DNA of 64,000 nucleotides from NCBI RefSeq assembly GCF_018861735.1, contig NZ_JAHLEB010000007.1, positions 1 to 64,000 of the forward strand, in the 5' to 3' direction. This DNA is from Clostridium lacusfryxellense (GTDB taxonomy: Bacteria; Bacillota; Clostridia; Clostridiales; Clostridiaceae). Every line of letters starts with the position of its first letter. Position 1 is the first letter of the stretch. This document shows, in pieces, positions 63,110-64,000 of the stretch. The translations under genes and the position numbers were made by a program. The notes under the pieces are model-generated. The model was given only the letters and a program-made list of their open reading frames with translations. It had not been told where the DNA came from and made no database searches.

Positions 63110-64000
63110 ATGAAAAAGATTAGTACTAAAATAGTTTTAATTGCTATCTCAATTGTAGTTTGTACTGCACTAATAATTGGGTCATTTGTTGCGTTTCAAA
63201 ATTACAATACTAATTCTAAAATAACTGCTAAGTTAGAAAAAACTATGAGAAGTAATTTTGATCTTCAAATAAAATATCAGGTTGAAACAGTAATAGGGTT
63301 GCTAAGTTCAGTAAACCAAAAGGTTGAGAATGGTCAAAGTACAATTGAAGAAGGTAAGTTTGAAGCAAAAACATTATTAAGAGGCCTTAAATATGGGCAA
63401 GATGGTTTTTTTACAGTAGACACTGAAGAGGGGATTAATGTTGTATCAAATGGTACATCTGAAGAAGGTAAAAATCGTCTTGATAGTAAAGATGCAAGTG
63501 GTAAGTTATATATAAAAGATATTATAGCTCAAGGAATGAAAGAAAATGGAGGATATTCTGATTATTCGTTCCCAAAGGTTTCACAAACAAATCCGCTTCC
63601 AAAGAGGGGATATAGTCTCGAATTTATACCATTTAAATGGATAATTAGCACTGGTAATTATGTTAATGATATAAATATCACCATTGAGGCAAACAAGAAG
63701 GAACTTCAAGATGATTTTATTCAAGGAGTGGGTATACTTTTAGGAATAATATTAATCTTAATAGTTTTGTCTTCTACTGTTGCATATTACTTTAGTAAAA
63801 AGATAACTAAACCAATACTTCTAGTAAAAGAACTAGTAGATAAGACAGCGAATTTTGATTTATCTATTGAAAACAGATTTGAAGTATTAAAAAATTACAA
63901 AGACGAAACTGGAGAAATTGCTAAATCTGCTCTTAATTTAAGGTCCGAACTTAGAAACATTGTCAAACTCATTAAGAGTGATTCAAATGATGTTTTAAAT
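63110..64000 (+). CDS. Methyl-accepting chemotaxis protein, N-terminal part (runs off window)
   Basis: 297 codons without a stop to the window edge; ATG at 63110 after CAGGGGGGCATAAAATCAA. First membrane helix about 8-28. An extracellular sCache_2-type sensor domain follows (about 35-195; LLRGLKYGQDGFFTVDTEEG, SFPKVSQTNPLPKRGYSLEF, PFKWIISTGNYVNDI). Second helix about 205-227, then a HAMP domain starting KKITKPILLVKELV. The signalling domain lies beyond the window. sCache_2 receptors often bind small carboxylates. A sugar link is suggested only by position after the LacI unit. Confidence 0.9.
   Translation, partial: MKKISTKIVLIAISIVVCTALIIGSFVAFQNYNTNSKITAKLEKTMRSNFDLQIKYQVETVIGLLSSVNQKVENGQSTIEEGKFEAKTLLRGLKYGQDGFFTVDTEEGINVVSNGTSEEGKNRLDSKDASGKLYIKDIIAQGMKENGGYSDYSFPKVSQTNPLPKRGYSLEFIPFKWIISTGNYVNDINITIEANKKELQDDFIQGVGILLGIILILIVLSSTVAYYFSKKITKPILLVKELVDKTANFDLSIENRFEVLKNYKDETGEIAKSALNLRSELRNIVKLIKSDSNDVLN

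Overview
The window is AT-rich, has dense same-strand operons, strong GGAGG-type ribosome binding sites and many hairpin-plus-T-run terminators. Together with a T-box leader, AprAB-type sulfate assimilation genes, a 2-enoate reductase and a DUF3231 protein, this points to an anaerobic, probably spore-forming Clostridium or close relative. I see no rRNA, tRNA, CRISPR array, insertion sequence or prophage.

Layout. 0-5.7 kb: a truncated CheX-like remnant, a zinc-ribbon membrane protein, zinc-less MsrB, and a 2-enoate reductase with its TetR regulator and a well-formed promoter/operator. 6.3-14.3 kb: an ammonium island with three Amt transporters, each tied to a P-II signal protein (one fused, two as amtB-glnK pairs), plus glutamate dehydrogenase. 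14.4-20.7 kb: FAH-family and M20 hydrolases, a DUF134 gene followed by a NifX-like remnant, an ArsR/permease/thioredoxin operon, and an orphan sulfonate/sulfate-type binding lipoprotein. 20.9-29.4 kb: a Cys-type T-box followed by methyltransferase-mccB-mccA, then a protein-thiocarboxylate sulfur pathway (ThiS-like carrier, E1-like activator, JAMM protease, multidomain sulfite reductase, MetY). 29.5-38.7 kb: glycogen branching enzyme, gltBD glutamate synthase, SGNH hydrolase. 39-46.9 kb: a sulfate assimilation operon (ABC importer, cysC, aprA, aprB, cysD, cysN). 46.9-55.8 kb: a DUF454 remnant, an ABC-class ATPase, a threonine-aldolase-like enzyme, a histidine kinase, a CheB-CheR fusion protein and a tandem DUF3231 protein. 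56-64 kb: a 42-residue ORF, pyruvate carboxylase, a LacI-controlled sodium:solute symporter, and the start of a chemoreceptor that runs off the window.

How it fits together. Two assimilation themes dominate. Nitrogen: ammonium uptake (three Amt/P-II units) feeds GdhA and GltBD. Sulfur: sulfate import, activation by CysDN, reduction by an AprAB-type enzyme (no cysH is present) and by a siroheme reductase gives sulfide. Sulfide would be loaded on a ThiS-like carrier trimmed by a JAMM protease and used by MetY for homocysteine. MccA/MccB, under a Cys-tRNA-sensing T-box, interconvert homocysteine and cysteine.

The most interesting signals are: the carrier's four-residue tail after its glycines, encoded where the next gene's ribosome binding site and start lie; a reductase joining SiR, HEPN-like and TusA-like parts; an unexplained C-terminal domain on CysN; a small membrane protein locked to an Amt gene; a histidine kinase sharing its sensor module with a CheB-CheR fusion protein; and several decayed gene fragments.
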